In this document: in pieces, positions 14,335-23,116 of the stretch
Position numbering within the stretch: the first letter of the stretch is position 1
How the letters are laid out: every line of letters begins with the position of its first letter
From: Paludibacteraceae bacterium
GTDB lineage: Bacteria; Bacteroidota; Bacteroidia; Bacteroidales; Paludibacteraceae
Length of the DNA stretch: 34,394 nt
NCBI GenBank assembly: GCA_024401475.1
Contig: JAKSKZ010000041.1
Coordinates: forward strand, 1 to 34,394
Reading direction: 5' to 3'
The notes under the pieces: model-generated
What the model saw: the letters and a program-made list of their open reading frames with translations, nothing else
The model's database searches: none
Told to the model about the DNA's origin: nothing
Position numbers and translations under genes: made by a program

Positions 14335-15363
14335 TCACTCTCTCGTCTTCTTCCATTGGGCATCGCGCACTTGATAGATTCGTTCGATGATGTCGATCAC
14401 CTTCAAACCTTCCAATACATTGGTCATGATGCTTCCCTTCTCTTGCAACTTCTCCACAACGTTTTGAATCACATAATGGTGGTTCTGGGCAGAGCCCTTA
14501 TACGCTCCATAATCGTTAGGCGGGTTAGACGGGGCAAGCGTCGGCATCTCGTAATCCTTGATGTGGCAATACTCCACTTCGTTCATATATTGACCAGACA
14601 CCTTTACGGTACCGTTTTCACCGACAATAATGATGCTGCTCTCCAAATTCTTGTCCCACACGGAAGTAGAGTAATTCAAACTACCCATTCCCCCATTCAC
14701 GAAATCGAAAGTGACGATACCGCTATCCTCAAAATCGGTCAGATTCTGATGCGAGAAGTCTTTGAAATTGCCCCTGATGTTGGTTATGTCGCCAAAGAGC
14801 CAATACATAATGTCGATGAAATGGGAGAATTGCGTGAAGAGCGTTCCTCCATCCAACTTAGCATCGCCATGCCAATTGCCAGGCTTATAGTAGCGAGCAT
14901 CCCTGTTCCAATAGCAATTGAGCTGAACCATATAGATCTTGCCCAACAAATTGGTACTTACGACCTCCTTCAACCAAACCGAAGGTGGAGAATATCTGTT
15001 TTGCATCACACAAAAGACATGACGCGACATCTCCAACGATTTAAAGACAATCTTCTCGGCATCACTCTTCGTCAATGCAATCGGTTTTTCAAGCACCACA
15101 TGATGGTGACTTTCCAATGCCTTGATAGCATATTCGGCATGAAAACCGTTTGGTGTACAGATGTTAACCACATCTATCTCCAAACCCGAATCGAGCAACT
15201 CATCTATGCTTCTGAACAAAGGAACCTCCAAGTCCGTCAGACCGAGTTCCTCCTTCGAAAGAATATCGCAAACAGCCACCAACTCCGAGTCTGGATTCCT
15301 ACGAATCATCTCGGCGTGACGTTTTCCTATATGACCTTGCCCTACAACTGCAAATTTTACCAT
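14335..15363 (-). CDS. wlbA: UDP-GlcNAc-uronate 3-dehydrogenase (Gfo/Idh/MocA)
   Basis: 342 residues. The Rossmann motif is VVGQGHIGKRHAEMI (7-21), and the family catalytic EKP is E92-K93-P94 in VLEKPIALT. The middle NSYW-type segment GDAKLDGGTLFTQFSHFIDIMYWLFG is typical of sugar dehydrogenases of the WlbA/WbpB group, which oxidise C3 of UDP-N-acetylglucosaminuronate. The assignment rests mainly on the two neighbours, an aminotransferase and an acetyltransferase in the order needed for UDP-2,3-diacetamido-2,3-dideoxy-glucuronate. It starts 4 bases after the acetyltransferase stop. Other Gfo/Idh/MocA substrates are possible but less likely here. Confidence 0.82.
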   Translation of the reverse strand: MVKFAVVGQGHIGKRHAEMIRRNPDSELVAVCDILSKEELGLTDLEVPLFRSIDELLDSGLEIDVVNICTPNGFHAEYAIKALESHHHVVLEKPIALTKSDAEKIVFKSLEMSRHVFCVMQNRYSPPSVWLKEVVSTNLLGKIYMVQLNCYWNRDARYYKPGNWHGDAKLDGGTLFTQFSHFIDIMYWLFGDITNIRGNFKDFSHQNLTDFEDSGIVTFDFVNGGMGSLNYSTSVWDKNLESSIIIVGENGTVKVSGQYMNEVEYCHIKDYEMPTLAPSNPPNDYGAYKGSAQNHHYVIQNVVEKLQEKGSIMTNVLEGLKVIDIIERIYQVRDAQWKKTRE

Positions 15364-15367
15364 TATC

Positions 15368-15949
15368 TTATTCTATTTCATAGACATTTCCGTCCTTGAG
15401 TTCGTATTTCATTCCGGTTTCAGGACAGACCGCCTTATTCTCTTTATCAAATTTCAATTTATGTCCGTAGGCACTCACCCAGCCCGTCTGCCGAGCAGGA
15501 TTGCCGACCACCAACGCATACGGTTTCACCGAATGGGTGATGACCGCCCCAGCTCCAATCATCGCATACTCACCTATTTCGTTTCCACAAACCACCGTAG
15601 CATTCGCACCTATGGAAGCTCCTCGCCGAACAATCGTCTGCCTGAATTCATGCTTGCGAGAGACATGGCTTCGAGGATTGATGACATTTGTAAAAACCAT
15701 CGACGGTCCTAAAAACACGTCGTCTTCACAAATCACACCCGTATAAATGGAAACATTGTTCTGAACCTTGACATTACGGCCAAGCACAACTTCAGGAGAG
15801 ACCACCACATTCTGCCCGATATTACAATCTTCGCCTAAAACAGCACCTGACATAATATGCGAAAAATGCCAAATTTTCGTACCACGACCGATTTGGCATC
15901 CCTCATCCACGACCGCCGTAGCATGTGCAAAATATCCCATTTCATCCAT
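15368..15949 (-). CDS. wlbB: N-acetyltransferase of the WbpD/WlbB type (left-handed beta helix)
   Basis: 193 residues made of hexapeptide repeats (VVDEGCQIGRGTKIW, VLGEDCNIGQNVVV, VLGRNVKVQNNVSIYTGVI, VVCGNEIGEYAMIGAGAVI). The FTNVINPRS segment after GPSMV carries the Asn (residue 88) expected as the catalytic base in WlbB. The C-terminal CPETGMKY tail is also usual. It should transfer acetyl from acetyl-CoA to the 3-amino group of UDP-GlcNAc(3NH2)A. ATG at 15949 or the fourth codon (MGYFAHATAVV) are both possible starts. It lies 12 bases after the aminotransferase gene and 4 before wlbA, so the three genes form an operon. Confidence 0.87.
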   Translation of the reverse strand: MDEMGYFAHATAVVDEGCQIGRGTKIWHFSHIMSGAVLGEDCNIGQNVVVSPEVVLGRNVKVQNNVSIYTGVICEDDVFLGPSMVFTNVINPRSHVSRKHEFRQTIVRRGASIGANATVVCGNEIGEYAMIGAGAVITHSVKPYALVVGNPARQTGWVSAYGHKLKFDKENKAVCPETGMKYELKDGNVYEIE

Positions 15950-15961
15950 ATTCCTAACGAT

Positions 15962-17092
15962 TTAAGACAACGCCTCTTTTAGTGATTGGACTATATGAGC
16001 CAACTGTTCCTCATCCAATTCCGTATGCATCGGCAAGGACAACACCGTAGCCGCCAAACGCTCTGCCACCGGGAAAGCACCATCTGAATAACGAGCATCG
16101 CGATAAGCCTTCTGCAAATGTAACGGAACAGGGTAATATATCATAGCTGGGACTCCTTTTTCTTCCAGTTTTTTGCGAACAGCAGCCCTATCTATCGACG
16201 AATCTAAACAAATAGTGTATTGATGAAAAACATGGGTGGAATGGGCACTTCGAGAAGGGAGCTTCACTCCCGCAACATCCTTCAACGCGGCATCGTAATA
16301 GTCGGCCGCCTTTTGTCGATTACAAATGTACTCTTCCAAGTAGTTGAGTTTCACATCCAACACGGAAGCTTGGATGGCATCCAAACGGGAGTTAACACCC
16401 ACTCTATCGTGATAATAACGAACCTCCATGCCGTGATTGGCTATGCAACGAGCCTTTGCCGCTAAATCGTCGCTATTCGTGAAGATGGCTCCTCCATCGC
16501 CATAACAGCCCAAATTTTTCGATGGGAAGAAAGATGTGCAACCCAAATGCCCCATACAGCCCGACTTTGCCTTGCGTCCATCCGAGAATGTGTATTCCGA
16601 GCCAATCGATTGGCAAGCATCCTCCACGACATAAAGGCCATGACGTTCCGCCAAGGCAAGCAACGGCTCCATATCTGCATTCTGACCAAAAAGATGAACG
16701 GGGACAATCGCCTTCGTTTTGGGTGTGATGGCTCGTTCGACAGCCGACAAAGAGAGCGTGAACGTGTCAGGATCGACATCCACCAAGACTGGCGTCAAGC
16801 CCAAAAGAGCCACAACTTCTGCCGTAGCAATGAATGTGAATGTAGGCGTAATCACCTCGTCACCAGGTTTTAAACCCAATGCCATCAACGATATTTGAAG
16901 AGCGTCCGTTCCGTTACCGACAGGGATAACATGCTTCACGCCCAAATATTCCTCCAAATGATGTTGGAAATCATTCACCTTTCCGCCTTTGATAAAAACG
17001 GTCGAATCCAAGACTTCTTGAATGCCTGCGTCAATCTCTTGCTTGATTTTCGCATATTGGCTCTTCAAGTCAACCATCTGAATGTTTTTCAT
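15962..17092 (-). CDS. wlbC: DegT/DnrJ/EryC1/StrS aminotransferase, WbpE/WlbC type
   Basis: 376 residues with MVDLKSQYAKIKQEID at the start, the PLP-binding core PVGNGTDALQISLMALGLKPGDEVITPTFTF split over residues 55-90, DACQSIG, and the Schiff-base K192 in SFFPSKNLGCYGDGGA. The C-terminal Y-PVPLH-Q segment (YYPVPLHLQ) is typical. It should convert the 3-keto intermediate made by WlbA into the 3-amino sugar, using glutamate. In Porphyromonas gingivalis the homolog PorR is needed for A-LPS and anchoring of type IX secretion cargo, so a similar link is possible here. It is first in the wlb operon. Confidence 0.88.
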   Translation of the reverse strand: MKNIQMVDLKSQYAKIKQEIDAGIQEVLDSTVFIKGGKVNDFQHHLEEYLGVKHVIPVGNGTDALQISLMALGLKPGDEVITPTFTFIATAEVVALLGLTPVLVDVDPDTFTLSLSAVERAITPKTKAIVPVHLFGQNADMEPLLALAERHGLYVVEDACQSIGSEYTFSDGRKAKSGCMGHLGCTSFFPSKNLGCYGDGGAIFTNSDDLAAKARCIANHGMEVRYYHDRVGVNSRLDAIQASVLDVKLNYLEEYICNRQKAADYYDAALKDVAGVKLPSRSAHSTHVFHQYTICLDSSIDRAAVRKKLEEKGVPAMIYYPVPLHLQKAYRDARYSDGAFPVAERLAATVLSLPMHTELDEEQLAHIVQSLKEALS

Positions 17093-17115
17093 AATACAGA
17101 ATACTTCTAATCTTA

Positions 17116-17147
17116 CAAATTTATTAGAAATAGCTTATCATTCCAAA
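17116..17147 (-). promoter_or_regulatory. Promoter of the wlb operon
   Basis: TTTG (17147-17144), a 20-base spacer and TAAATTTG (17123-17116) on the minus strand; start site near 17109, a leader of about 17 nt before the wlbC ATG. Confidence 0.75.
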
Positions 17148-17184
17148 ACAATTATCCATTTTATCGAGCATCAAATAAAGAAAA

Positions 17185-17213
17185 AGAGATTGCTCGAAGA
17201 ACGAACAACCTCT
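17185..17213 (-). terminator. Terminator after the beta-helix lipoprotein gene
   Basis: A 12-bp stem with two G-U pairs (AGAGGTTGTTCG with CGAGCAATCTCT) and a 5-base loop, then CTTTTTC on the minus strand. It separates the lipoprotein gene from the wlb promoter. Confidence 0.8.
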
Positions 17214-17237
17214 TTGTTATCAATCAGCACGACAAGC

Positions 17238-18665
17238 TCACGGCAACTCAGGAAGTGTTTGATCTGTCGTTGCGTCATATACATTGCCTGACTTGTTATT
17301 GGCAAATTTCAAGTTCTCGCTTGTAACACCGTCCACCTTGGCAGTCAAAGGATTTAGGCGAACCGTCATTCCATAATGGCCGCTATTGAAGAATTGCACA
17401 GCTTTAAGATCCAACTTCACATCGTCGCCCAAAGCCAAGCAAGCGCCGTTTGTTGCAGAACCTCCTCCATTGACCACGCAATAACGCAAATAATTGCCAC
17501 CGAATGCATTCCTATTACTTTGGAAATCAATTCCCTTCCAATATCCAGCAACTCCATCTTGCATTCCTTTTATAGATACAAGTGAAGAGAATGTGCCACT
17601 GATTTGAATAGTTCCTTCTGGCGAGACATATAGTTTTTTATCTTGTTTAAACGCAAGCGACGTTCCTGCTTCTGCCGACAAAATACCATTCTCGCCCACC
17701 AACAAATCCGAATCCATCAAATATGGGATGCCTTGGTTAGAAAATGTCACTGCTCCCGACTCTATCAAAGAATCAGAGACGAGGATGAAATTTTTATTGT
17801 TTGGATATTGATTGCCCGCACCCAAATGATTCACTTGATTCAATTTGATATGCATAGCAAAATTGTCCATATTGCTTATCTTGTTGTTAGAGAAGGATTT
17901 GAATGGATTTCCCTCTACCTTGCTGGCATCAATTCCCATGCCCAAACCACCAGCCAATGTGCAATGCTGAATAGAGACACTTGCGTTTTCTGTCAAACGA
18001 ATAACAGCTCCATCCTTGTCACATCCACCGTTATTGATTCGCACGTATGTCATCTCATTCTCCAACCGACTGGAACGATACTCCACATATCCCCAAGAAC
18101 CCTTGTTTGAATTGTCTATCGGACCTTGTAGAATAATCGGAGTAGCATCCTTGCCCGACATTTGTAAACCAGAACCGTCTTCTACAATAATGCAAGCTTT
18201 CTCCCCTGCAAACTCAATCGTTACTCCAGGCTCCACCTTCAAAAGAGAAGCATTACTGATTATCAAAGCGCTATCTACAACATAATCGATTTTAAGGCCT
18301 AAATCTTTAAGAACAAGATCGTCTTTAACCAAACCTGAAATATGCTGAGCGTTCACACCCTCGTTTTTCACACGGAAAAGAGCCGTAAAATTGCCCACGT
18401 TCTTCACATCCACCATTCTCGGATTCTCGACAGAACCATCGTCCCATTGATAAAACTCATATCCAGGCATTGGAGTTGCGATGATTTTCACAACGTCTCC
18501 CAAACGATATTTACCGCCGCCACCGACATATCCCATCAAGCTATCGCCCGAAACGGCAGTAATTTGATAATATTTATCGCCTTTATCTTCATTATTACAA
18601 CTCGAAAAAAAGGGAAGGCAACAAAAAGCAGAAGCGATTCCCATAATAGCAAACCTATGCTTCAT
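17238..18665 (-). CDS. Surface lipoprotein with InlB-type repeat and beta-helix-like body
   Basis: 475 residues from the chosen ATG at 18665; an upstream ATG at 18710 adds 15 residues before a clear lipoprotein signal (MKHRFAIMGIASAF then FFSSC). After the Cys and an acidic NNEDKGD spacer comes one bacterial repeat domain (GDVVKIIATPMPGYEFYQWDDG, then NPRMVDV and TALFRV), about residues 30-105. The rest is rich in short strands with Asn and Gly turns (LLKVEPGVTIEF, IILQGPIDNS, FSNNKISNMDNFAMHI, YWKGIDFQSNRN), as in right-handed beta-helix proteins. No catalytic residues can be named. It is a single gene with its own terminator. Adhesion or glycan binding is possible, not shown. Confidence 0.75.
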   Translation of the reverse strand: MKHRFAIMGIASAFCCLPFFSSCNNEDKGDKYYQITAVSGDSLMGYVGGGGKYRLGDVVKIIATPMPGYEFYQWDDGSVENPRMVDVKNVGNFTALFRVKNEGVNAQHISGLVKDDLVLKDLGLKIDYVVDSALIISNASLLKVEPGVTIEFAGEKACIIVEDGSGLQMSGKDATPIILQGPIDNSNKGSWGYVEYRSSRLENEMTYVRINNGGCDKDGAVIRLTENASVSIQHCTLAGGLGMGIDASKVEGNPFKSFSNNKISNMDNFAMHIKLNQVNHLGAGNQYPNNKNFILVSDSLIESGAVTFSNQGIPYLMDSDLLVGENGILSAEAGTSLAFKQDKKLYVSPEGTIQISGTFSSLVSIKGMQDGVAGYWKGIDFQSNRNAFGGNYLRYCVVNGGGSATNGACLALGDDVKLDLKAVQFFNSGHYGMTVRLNPLTAKVDGVTSENLKFANNKSGNVYDATTDQTLPELP

Positions 18666-18893
18666 TTCGTTATGTTTTTGATGATTGGCCATTTCACAAA
18701 CGCCAACCAATGATTAATAATACGTGTACCTGTTTGAGTCAACCAAAATTTATCGTGACTCTCACAAAGAATCACCTTTATACAAATATAAATAAAAATA
18801 GCAAACGACAACTACAAAAAGAGACAAATTAGGGGAATTTCTTGTCGTACGTCTTTATACCTTGTAAATCTTGGAATAACTAAGGCAAAAAAA

Positions 18894-18922
18894 AATCTAA
18901 ACATCTACTTGATGTTTAGATT
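18894..18922 (-). terminator. Terminator after truA
   Basis: A perfect 12-bp stem (AATCTAAACATC with GATGTTTAGATT), 5-base loop, followed by about nine U on the minus strand. It lies about 40 bases after the truA stop, within the 252-base gap before the lipoprotein gene, which otherwise shows no gene. Confidence 0.9.
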
Positions 18923-18962
18923 TATAACACAAAGATTGACTGTTTAATGCCCCTTAAAAAAG

Positions 18963-19694
18963 TCAATACTCTACATGGACTAAAAACAAACCTTCAGCAG
19001 GAGCTGACGTACCTGCTTTGCACCTATCTTTCGATTCGATAATCGTACGAAATTGCTCCACAGTCAATTTTCCCCTGCCCACTTCGAACAAAGTGCCAAC
19101 AACGGCACGCACCATGTTACGCAAAAAACGGTCGGCTTGAATCGTAAACACCCAGAAATCGCCCTCCTTTGCCCACTCAGCTCGCATGATTTTACAATTG
19201 TTGGTCTTGGCATCGGTATGAACCTTACTGAAACTTGTAAAGTCTATATAATCGAACAATACCTTCGCCGCCTCGTTCATTTTATCGTAATCAAGGCCCA
19301 TGCCTAAGATTCGAGCCGAAAAATCCGATGAAAAGGCATTTTTTCGTTCCGTAACATAGTATTTGTATGTACGCGACTTTGCATCAAATCTAGCATGAGC
19401 ATCGGGAGCAACAGACTCGATCTTGTCAACGGCAATGTCGGCCGGCAAGATGCTATTGAGCTTTTGCACCGTGCGTCCCAAATCTTCTATCGGACGCTCC
19501 AAATCGAAATGAGCAGCCATAAACGAAGCATGTACGCCCGTGTCAGTCCTACCCGCACCAGTCATGGCAACCTCCTCCCTGAATATTTTCGACATGGCGT
19601 CTTGCATCACCTCTTGGACGGTGATGTTGTTGGGCTGTATCTGCCAACCATGATAGTTGGTTCCTCGATAGGAAAAATAGATGAAATAACGCAC
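18963..19694 (-). CDS. truA: tRNA pseudouridine(38-40) synthase TruA
   Basis: About 243 residues from a GTG start at 19694 ([18 protein letters not shown]), the length normal for TruA. The longest frame begins at 19775 but would overlap the TSCPD gene and add residues unlike the family. The catalytic Asp is D51 in [11 protein letters not shown]. Later family motifs are [20 protein letters not shown] and [20 protein letters not shown]. The enzyme isomerises uridines 38-40 in the anticodon arm of many tRNAs. It follows the TSCPD gene by 13 bases and ends before a strong terminator. Confidence 0.95.
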   Translation of the reverse strand: MRYFIYFSYRGTNYHGWQIQPNNITVQEVMQDAMSKIFREEVAMTGAGRTDTGVHASFMAAHFDLERPIEDLGRTVQKLNSILPADIAVDKIESVAPDAHARFDAKSRTYKYYVTERKNAFSSDFSARILGMGLDYDKMNEAAKVLFDYIDFTSFSKVHTDAKTNNCKIMRAEWAKEGDFWVFTIQADRFLRNMVRAVVGTLFEVGRGKLTVEQFRTIIESKDRCKAGTSAPAEGLFLVHVEY

Positions 19695-19707
19695 TTTTAC
19701 CGAATTT

Positions 19708-19956
19708 TTAAAGGAATTTCTCCAAAGCCTTTGCAAACTGATCCGGACAAGAAGTGCCCCTTCCGCCACAATCAATACCTTTCATGCGAGCAATAGCATC
19801 TTCCACTTTCATGCCAACTGCCAAAGCAGCCACGCCCTGCGTATTGCCAGGACAACCGCCTATAATTTGGGCAGACGTAATGATACCATTGTCAACTGAA
19901 ACGACAATCATTTTAGAACAAGTGCCAACGCACGGATATGTTTTTGTAACTTCCAT
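19708..19956 (-). CDS. TSCPD domain protein (TIGR03905-like)
   Basis: 82 residues that are almost all one TSCPD domain: [35 protein letters not shown], and the naming motif [12 protein letters not shown]. Four conserved Cys ([21 protein letters not shown]) suggest metal binding. The same domain forms the C-terminal part of class II ribonucleotide reductases, but the stand-alone protein has no proven role. It is the first gene of a unit with truA. Confidence 0.9.
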   Translation of the reverse strand: MEVTKTYPCVGTCSKMIVVSVDNGIITSAQIIGGCPGNTQGVAALAVGMKVEDAIARMKGIDCGGRGTSCPDQFAKALEKFL

Positions 19957-19993
19957 ATAATTACCAATTAAAATTCTTACAAATCTATCTTTA

Positions 19994-20001
19994 CAAAGAT
20001 A
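19994..20001 (-). promoter_or_regulatory. -7 box for TSCPD-truA
   Basis: TATCTTTG on the minus strand, about 38 bases before the ATG at 19956. No exact TTTG at -33. A small palindrome (TCTCA, CT, TGAGA) lies upstream at 20018-20029. Confidence 0.5.
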
Positions 20002-20041
20002 AACAAATCATGACAATTCTCACTTGAGAGTGTTTACAAAT

Positions 20042-20605
20042 CTAATGACAAAGCATATAATGAACAACGAATACAAAAAGCAAGAAAACGACGCACGCCC
20101 AAAAGTTCCGCTTCGAATTCTGCTTCTCTACCCAATCACGATAGCCAAGTCGCCACATCAAACGGCCACCTGCGTAATAATTGAATATTTCAAAACTATG
20201 CCATTCTACTTTTTCCTCTTTCGCCATCTCCTCGGCCATATTGCGTAAAGCCAAGAAATCGTCGCCCTCTATAAACTTCTGAGAATTAACACCTTTGAAA
20301 TAGAGGCAATAGTCGGAATGAACATACTCTATTTTCCGAACGCCGTTAGCATCGTCATACTCAATCCATACCCCACCATATATACACATCTTGCGCAACG
20401 TATTGGCATAACGCATGACTGCCGTAATATCCTCACTTTCAAAACCTTCTGGTTCACCTTGTTCATAAAACACAGAAGATGGCGAAACTTCGTCATAATC
20501 TGCGGAAGTGTCGTTTTGAGATGAGACAAACTCCAACTCCTCTCTGGTTCTATGAACCTCGCGTGTCGGACCTACCTTGCCTACATAAACCTTATAGATT
20601 GCCAT
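20042..20605 (-). CDS. Unrecognised protein with C-terminal membrane anchor
   Basis: 187 residues. The N-terminus (MAIYKVYVGKVGPTREVHRT) is a short strand-rich segment; the middle is acidic and aromatic (YGGVWIEYDDANGVRKIEYV, YCLYFKGVNSQKFIEGDDF); the last 22 residues (FWACVVFLLFVFVVHYMLCH) form one membrane helix, so this looks tail-anchored with the body in the cytoplasm. I recognise no family. It begins 2 bases after the GT2 glycosyltransferase stop, hence is transcribed and probably translated with it; a helper role in surface glycan assembly is only an inference. Confidence 0.75.
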   Translation of the reverse strand: MAIYKVYVGKVGPTREVHRTREELEFVSSQNDTSADYDEVSPSSVFYEQGEPEGFESEDITAVMRYANTLRKMCIYGGVWIEYDDANGVRKIEYVHSDYCLYFKGVNSQKFIEGDDFLALRNMAEEMAKEEKVEWHSFEIFNYYAGGRLMWRLGYRDWVEKQNSKRNFWACVVFLLFVFVVHYMLCH

Positions 20606-20607
20606 AC

Positions 20608-21570
20608 TTATTTTTTATCGTTAAGGAAATTATCCCAATAAGAAGGGAAAGAGCTCATTCTTTTGCAACAAGCCAACGGGATATAATCATAATGCTTTCC
20701 CAATAAATAGCCTAAATATTTAGTTCCAGACTGAAAAAAGAATCGCACCGTTTCCAACCACTCTCCCTGCTCTCCTAACTGACCAATCGTCCAACGGACA
20801 AAACGCCCGCCCTCCTTAGCCGAAGGCAAAGAGTCGAACAACGATCGATTCTGACGTTGGGAAACACCCAAATCAAAATATCGGCCGAAGAGTTTTTTCA
20901 AACCATAATTATGAGAATGAACAACTTGAGCTTCCGCTTGATAACGAATAGAATATCCTGCTTGAATAGCAGTCGAGGCATAAATCATATCTTCATTAAA
21001 TATCATGCCTTCGGGGAAACGAGCAAGTTTTTCGAAAATATGTTTCGAATAAAGAGCACATACGTTAGAACAGAAATAGGTTTTGATGCCCAATCGTTCA
21101 ATATCACATTTGCTCTTTGTTTGTGATTGGGAAGGATAATTGAAATCACGAGCCAAACGTTCCAAAACATCAGCGTTATCAGCAGGCAATTGCCGAGCAT
21201 AGGCTACAGCCACTTGGGTATCCACAAACGAAGAGAGAAGAAACTCCACCAACTTTTCATCAGCAGGCACCGCATCTTGTGTCATAAACAACAAATAATC
21301 TGCCGAAGAGAAAGAAGCACCCAAATTTCTTGCCGATCCATGATCAAAAGACTCAACGGGGATATTTGTTACAGAGACCCACTCTCCACAACGGGCTCTC
21401 AACTCCTCGCCCAAATCGGAAGAAACAGAAGCAACCGTATTGACAATCCAAACATGGGAAACAGGTATCGTCTGTTGCTGCAAAGAATATAGCAGACGAT
21501 AGAACTTGTCGTCGGGACGATAAGTGGGGATGACGACATCCACCGTTGGGCTTTCATTTTGTTGCTGCAT
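20608..21570 (-). CDS. GT2-family glycosyltransferase (rhamnosyltransferase-like)
   Basis: 320 residues of GT-A fold. It opens with VDVVIPTYRPDDKFYRLLYSLQQQ, and has the GSARNLGASFSSADYLLFMTQDAVP block (about 78-105) in which the QDA Asp is the metal-binding position. IFNEDMIYA (about 195) holds the ED expected for catalysis. The C-terminal part, with HSHNYGLKKLFGRYFDLGV, is like that of dTDP-rhamnosyltransferases. No membrane segment is evident. Sugar donor is not certain. It is the first gene of a two-gene unit. Confidence 0.85.
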   Translation of the reverse strand: MQQQNESPTVDVVIPTYRPDDKFYRLLYSLQQQTIPVSHVWIVNTVASVSSDLGEELRARCGEWVSVTNIPVESFDHGSARNLGASFSSADYLLFMTQDAVPADEKLVEFLLSSFVDTQVAVAYARQLPADNADVLERLARDFNYPSQSQTKSKCDIERLGIKTYFCSNVCALYSKHIFEKLARFPEGMIFNEDMIYASTAIQAGYSIRYQAEAQVVHSHNYGLKKLFGRYFDLGVSQRQNRSLFDSLPSAKEGGRFVRWTIGQLGEQGEWLETVRFFFQSGTKYLGYLLGKHYDYIPLACCKRMSSFPSYWDNFLNDKK

Positions 21571-21593
21571 TGTCTCTTCGCTTTTTATTTTTT

Positions 21594-21601
21594 CAAAGAT
21601 A
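21594..21601 (-). promoter_or_regulatory. -7 box for the GT2 gene
   Basis: TATCTTTG on the minus strand, 23 bases before the ATG at 21570; no exact -33 partner. Confidence 0.5.
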
Positions 21602-21866
21602 CTAAAAAATCATCGGTGAAAAAATCTGATTTTTACAAAATAAAGTTTGACGAAAGAATGAAAATAAAATCCATCTTTACGACAAAAAACTCTATTTCAT
21701 CGCAGAAAAAGACCATTTCGACGCAGTTTGACGGAATTATTTTACCCGTTGCCGAATATTTTCTACCCATTCCAATTCAATAGCCATACATTTGTATCGT
21801 TAAAAGATAGCAAAACTTACATCTATTTTCTTTAGGTTCTCAACGAGTAGAGAACATCAAAAACAA

Positions 21867-21907
21867 CTAAACATTCCGACGGACAATCCTGTCCACGGAA
21901 TGTTTAG
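21867..21907. terminator. Two-part hairpin, possibly a terminator
   Basis: A perfect 12-bp outer stem (CTAAACATTCCG with CGGAATGTTTAG) and an inner 5-bp stem (GGACA with TGTCC). On the minus strand it is followed by TTGTTTTTG, on the plus strand by no U tract. There is no gene immediately upstream on the minus strand, so it may end an unannotated RNA. Confidence 0.55.
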
Positions 21908-22365
21908 ATTGCAAAGAAAACTTTAGAAAACCATATATATAAACCGTAAACACTTAAACCGTTGGTTGTGTTTTTCCTTTGCATTTGGGGGCGAGGGAAA
22001 ACGTTGAAAGTTCAAACTACAAATCGAAAGATTTTGTCTTTTCACGACCAGGCACATCCATTTTATCGGGCTCCATTATTGATGAACCATAAAAATGACT
22101 ACAAAAAATTGGGACTTGTCGCATCCCGAGATTTATTGCGACCTTCACTTTCGTCACTGTTCACTTTCCTCAGTGACAATAGAATTCCAACACAACTTCA
22201 ATAACATGAGTGGTGCTACTTTTCCGTTTGATTCTCAAGCATTATACACACAAAATAATAAACCCTGTTTTCGAACATAAGTTCGGAAATTTATCTCTTT
22301 CGCTAATACCGTGAGAATCACAAACTCTTAAATTGTTAACTTACAACACAATTATGGAAAATCAA

Positions 22366-22394
22366 AGAGGGCATGCCACATAGACATGCCCTCT
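22366..22394. terminator. Bidirectional terminator after the DUF5058 module
   Basis: A 10-bp perfect stem (AGAGGGCATG with CATGCCCTCT), loop of 9. The plus strand has a tract of seven T right after it; the minus strand has a weaker TTGATTTT. It sits 29 bases after the stop at 22423. Confidence 0.85.
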
Positions 22395-22422
22395 CTTTTT
22401 TTCTATTATATCTTATGGATTT

Positions 22423-23103
22423 TCAAATCATCTTTTTACGATAAAGTAGCGTTGTTGCTATGATACTAACAAACATCCCGACCAAAATCATCGTTCCTTG
22501 ATTTACAGTAGGACCTAAGCCACACAAATGCCCGACCAAGCATATAAGCAGGCAAAGCACAAAGGGAAGAATAGCCACTTTAAGATAACGCGCCATCAAT
22601 ACGCAAGTCAATCCGCCGAAGATGGCAGGAATGACATAGGGAGAAATAGGCAACAAAGCATCGACAATAGTCGATTGGAATATGGCCAAAGGTATCAACC
22701 CTAAAACAATTACAATTGTCGTCACGATGGAACAAACTGCAATTGAAATCGTCGTTACAATCTCCTTCTCTTCCGATCCCTCTTTTACTTGAGCAATGGA
22801 TTGAGAATTAAGGGCACATGGCAACTTCAAATTAGAAATATTCCCCGTTATAAAGGTCAAATACTGGCCGCCCGTTCCTAACAAAGGGGCGTAACTCAAT
22901 GCCTCTACCAAACCGACAGCCAAATATCCAACCATAAACATCAAGCATTCAGGAATCTTGCTCCAAATTGGTTCGGCTCCCGAGGTCATACAATAACAGA
23001 TTGGCACCAATACAATCAAAGCGATGGCCAACCAAGTAAATCGACGCCCAAGCGTATGCACCGAATCATTGTATTTTTCTCTATCCATTTCTTTTTGATC
23101 CAT
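22423..23103 (-). CDS. Multi-pass membrane protein, partner of DUF5058
   Basis: 226 residues from ATG 23103 (MDQKEMDREKYND); the longer frame from 23166 would overlap the DUF5058 gene and adds an unlikely start. A short charged N-terminus is followed by about six membrane segments (WLAIALIVLVPICYCM, CLMFMVGYLAVGLVEAL, IAVCSIVTTIVIVLGLIPLAIF, YVIPAIFGGLTCVLMA, VAILPFVLCLLICLVG, MILVGMFVSIIATTLLY). Between segments two and three is a conserved-looking loop GTGGQYLTFITGNISNLKLP. It begins 13 bases after the DUF5058 gene, and I recall the two being neighbours in other bacteria. Together they look like a two-subunit transporter, with substrate unknown. Confidence 0.8.
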   Translation of the reverse strand: MDQKEMDREKYNDSVHTLGRRFTWLAIALIVLVPICYCMTSGAEPIWSKIPECLMFMVGYLAVGLVEALSYAPLLGTGGQYLTFITGNISNLKLPCALNSQSIAQVKEGSEEKEIVTTISIAVCSIVTTIVIVLGLIPLAIFQSTIVDALLPISPYVIPAIFGGLTCVLMARYLKVAILPFVLCLLICLVGHLCGLGPTVNQGTMILVGMFVSIIATTLLYRKKMI

Positions 23104-23116
23104 AAATCCATCCTCC

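Larger units (their letters stand above)
21571..22422. other. 852-base stretch without a supported gene
   Basis: The open frames here (plus strand, 60-80 codons) have no family features and poor composition, so I do not call them. The stretch holds several hairpins: 21867-21907, a 7-bp pair at 22153-22177 next to two TTCACTTTC copies, CGAAC/GTTCG near 22270-22285, and 22366-22394. An untranslated RNA is possible. No tRNA or rRNA was found. Confidence 0.5.

Noticed and set aside
14356..15399. 347-codon plus-strand open frame
   Set aside because: Antisense to wlbA along its whole length, rich in His and Ile, no known motif.
18963..19775. 270-codon TruA start at 19775
   Set aside because: The first 27 codons overlap the TSCPD gene and do not resemble TruA; the GTG at 19694 gives the normal family N-terminus.
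21559..22280. Plus-strand frames of 61-80 codons in the gene-free stretch
   Set aside because: No family features, low-complexity composition and no plausible promoter at their starts; the stretch is better described as structured intergenic DNA.
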